Positions 62,239 to 64,000 of a stretch of DNA of 64,000 nt are shown piece by piece. The DNA comes from Linnemannia elongata (taxonomy: Eukaryota; Mortierellomycota; Mortierellomycetes; Mortierellales; Mortierellaceae), in contig JAXBDG010000004.1 of the NCBI GenBank assembly GCA_036320915.1, positions 2,666,001 through 2,730,000 on the forward strand, given 5' to 3'. Both the position numbers and the translations under genes were made by a program. Numbering within the stretch: the first letter of the stretch is position 1; every line of letters begins with the position of its first letter. Below the pieces are notes generated by a model. It saw only the letters and a program-made list of their open reading frames with translations. It was not told the origin of the DNA and made no database searches.

Positions 62239-64000
62239 AAGAGCTCATCTCTCCATCCCCAACTGGGCGGGACCATATTGCGCTTGGTTGTTTTTGTTTG
62301 TGATCGATCGGAAGCAAAGGCAGAAGTAGAGGAAGGATGGCATGTGCGTTTTTCGCTCGGTCGGAGGGTGTTTTTTTTCATTTCGCCAAGTATTAATCTA
62401 AAGTCAACCAGCTATGAGGCACAGACATGTACGACATTTACTTCACCCATTGACGTGGCGGAGGACAAAAGGAGGTCATGCCAAGGCGCACACATAAGCA
62501 AGCACAAGTGAAGCACGGTGGCGATGATGACCAAGACAAATGAAATCCCAAAACGAGTTTTGAAAAAAAAAAAAAAAAAAATAGGGGAGTGAGATAATTT
62601 AGAGGTGAGCACTTGACGCGGAGAGTGAGGAATGAGTGAGCATAAGCATGAGCAAGTCTATGTGAAGGGAAAAAAAAAGAAGTGTGCGAGCGATCATAGG
62701 ATAGAGAGTCAACCTATTCGTTCAACTTGATCATCCTGCTGATAAAAGAAAATAATCTAGGGGTTTGCTTTAGACAAGACAAGGCAGGTGAGCTGAGCGT
62801 GCAGGGCAGGGCAGGAGGGATAAGTTGGATGGGCGGGAGGATTGGGTTTGGTTGGATTGGGAGAAGGAATGAGAGGGGTGAAAAAAAGTAAGGGATGGGA
62901 GATGACCATGGGTCGGGAAATCACACGTGGGAGACACGCCCCTCCCTCTCTCTCTCTCTCTTATGCTTTGATTTTTCATGTGGAGGGGCAGAGAGGCAGT
63001 ATGATCGTGCAAGTGAGCGTTGCGCTTGTTTCGGTGGGTTCGTTGTTTTGCTGGTCGGACTTTTTTTTTGTGTGTGTTTTCTTTTATCAAACAAAGTAGT
63101 AACCTTTTGTCTTTGTGTAGGGGTTGGTTTGTTGGTCAATGGGCACTGGGCAGGGACAGGATGATAGGTAAAGAAAGGATTGGCAAGAGAAGGTAAGGAA
63201 GAAGAAAAGTGGGAGGAGGAGAAGACCACTGGGCTTGTTGGGTGCATGACGCTATTTCTTTGTTTGAACATGTCTTTTTTTTTTCTTGTAAAGATAATAA
63301 ACAGACAAAGCAGTAAACCCCATACTCATTCGGTCAGACCCTTTTTTGTTGCCCAATGCAACGACCAGCAACCAGATATGTTAGGACGGACGGACGGATA
63401 CAAGAAAAAAAAAATATGCATTGGATGCATATGTGTTTATGCGTTCGGTAAGAAAGAAGCAAAGCGGCGGCTAGCAAAACCCAAAAAAAAAAAAAAAAAA
63501 AAATGTGGGATGAGGGGATATGAGGGGGGGGGGGGGGAGTTAGAGAAAGGGAAGAGTATAGGAGGTGGTTTTGACGGTTGCACGACTGGGCCTTTCAATC
63601 TTCCCCTGGTTGTGCCTGTTTTGCTGTTTGTTGCGCTTCTTCCCTTATAGAAGGAAGAGGTAGTCTCCTAGCTGGACCCGATCGCGAACCATGTGTCTCC
63701 ATGTTCAGTTTGGTTGCCCAGTTGATGATGGTTTTTTTTCTTGTTTATGGAGCATGTTTGTTTGTTTTTTTGCGAGAAGGGATCTCATCTCATCTTTTTT
63801 TTTTTTTCTTTTGTCTCTCTTTCTTCAATGTAATCGTCCTTTCCCGCGTTCGATAGGGGTAATCGTACGAGACAGGAGTGACAACGAGTCAACAAAGAAG
63901 GGTGTTTTCTATCCGATGTGTGGGAAGAAAAAGGACAAAGGAGAAGAAGTATAAGTAAAGACCTAGGAAGAGAGACCGACAAACGAACTGAACAGAACGG
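62239..64000. other. 3' flank of the helicase gene, non-coding
   Basis: About 1.8 kb with no supportable gene. It holds short poly(A)/poly(T) runs, a CT-run near 62948, and a poly(G) tract at 63524-63537. Open frames are low complexity. Confidence 0.5.
63524..63537. repeat. poly(G) tract, 14 nt
   Basis: Second G run in the window, shorter than the one at 17804. Confidence 0.9.

Noticed and set aside
63180..63650. 156-aa plus-strand frame near the window end
   Set aside because: Spans poly(A) and poly(G) runs; composition is low complexity, with no recognisable domain.

Overview
This window looks like nuclear DNA of an early-diverging fungus. The genes are split by many short GT-AG introns, and AATAAA signals lie 3' of several genes. 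The gene content mixes families retained by animals and basal fungi but mostly missing from Dikarya: an ASPM-type spindle protein, an OCRL-type phosphatase with ASH and RhoGAP domains, and a ZGRF1-type helicase. A STAND/NLR-like protein with NACHT, pentapeptide and WD40 parts is of a kind that is abundant in Mortierellaceae. My best guess is therefore Mortierellomycotina (inference; no marker gene is present). Exon boundaries below were derived by reading splice sites and checking that reading phase closes across every junction.

Layout: 0.7-7.2 kb (-) ASPM-like gene. 7.2-20.2 kb is a gene-poor, simple-repeat-rich block of about 13 kb holding one recognisable small serine-rich ORF (14.3-15.0 kb, +) with two TATA boxes. 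20.2-24.2 kb (-) STAND NTPase, split by a -1 frame break exactly before its Walker A motif. 28.7-30.9 kb and 34.0-36.2 kb (+) are tandem paralogous secreted S41-family proteases; between them lie a small acidic/proline-rich ORF (-), a 22/24-bp minisatellite and a hairpin. 37.0-40.2 kb (-) TAF5. 40.6-41.2 kb (+) an unrecognised small spliced gene, divergent from TAF5. 41.9-43.5 kb (+) SIW14-like phosphatase with a 16-nt microexon. 43.9-49.1 kb (-) OCRL/INPP5B-like protein. 49.7-53.7 kb (-) Kap123/importin-4-like karyopherin. 54.4-55.6 kb (-) ubiquitin-like plus WLM metalloprotease, divergent from 56.1-62.2 kb (+) ZGRF1/Mte1-like helicase. The last 1.8 kb is non-coding.

Most genes are housekeeping: spindle organisation, RNA polymerase II initiation, nuclear import, phosphoinositide turnover and DNA repair. 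The parts most worth a second look are the broken or frameshifted NLR-like gene, the protease duplication that carried its promoter, the divergent pair of DNA-repair genes sharing about 0.5 kb, several microexons (12, 16, 22 and 27 nt), a GC-AG intron and a possible 22-nt intron, and the gene-poor block around the serine-rich ORF.
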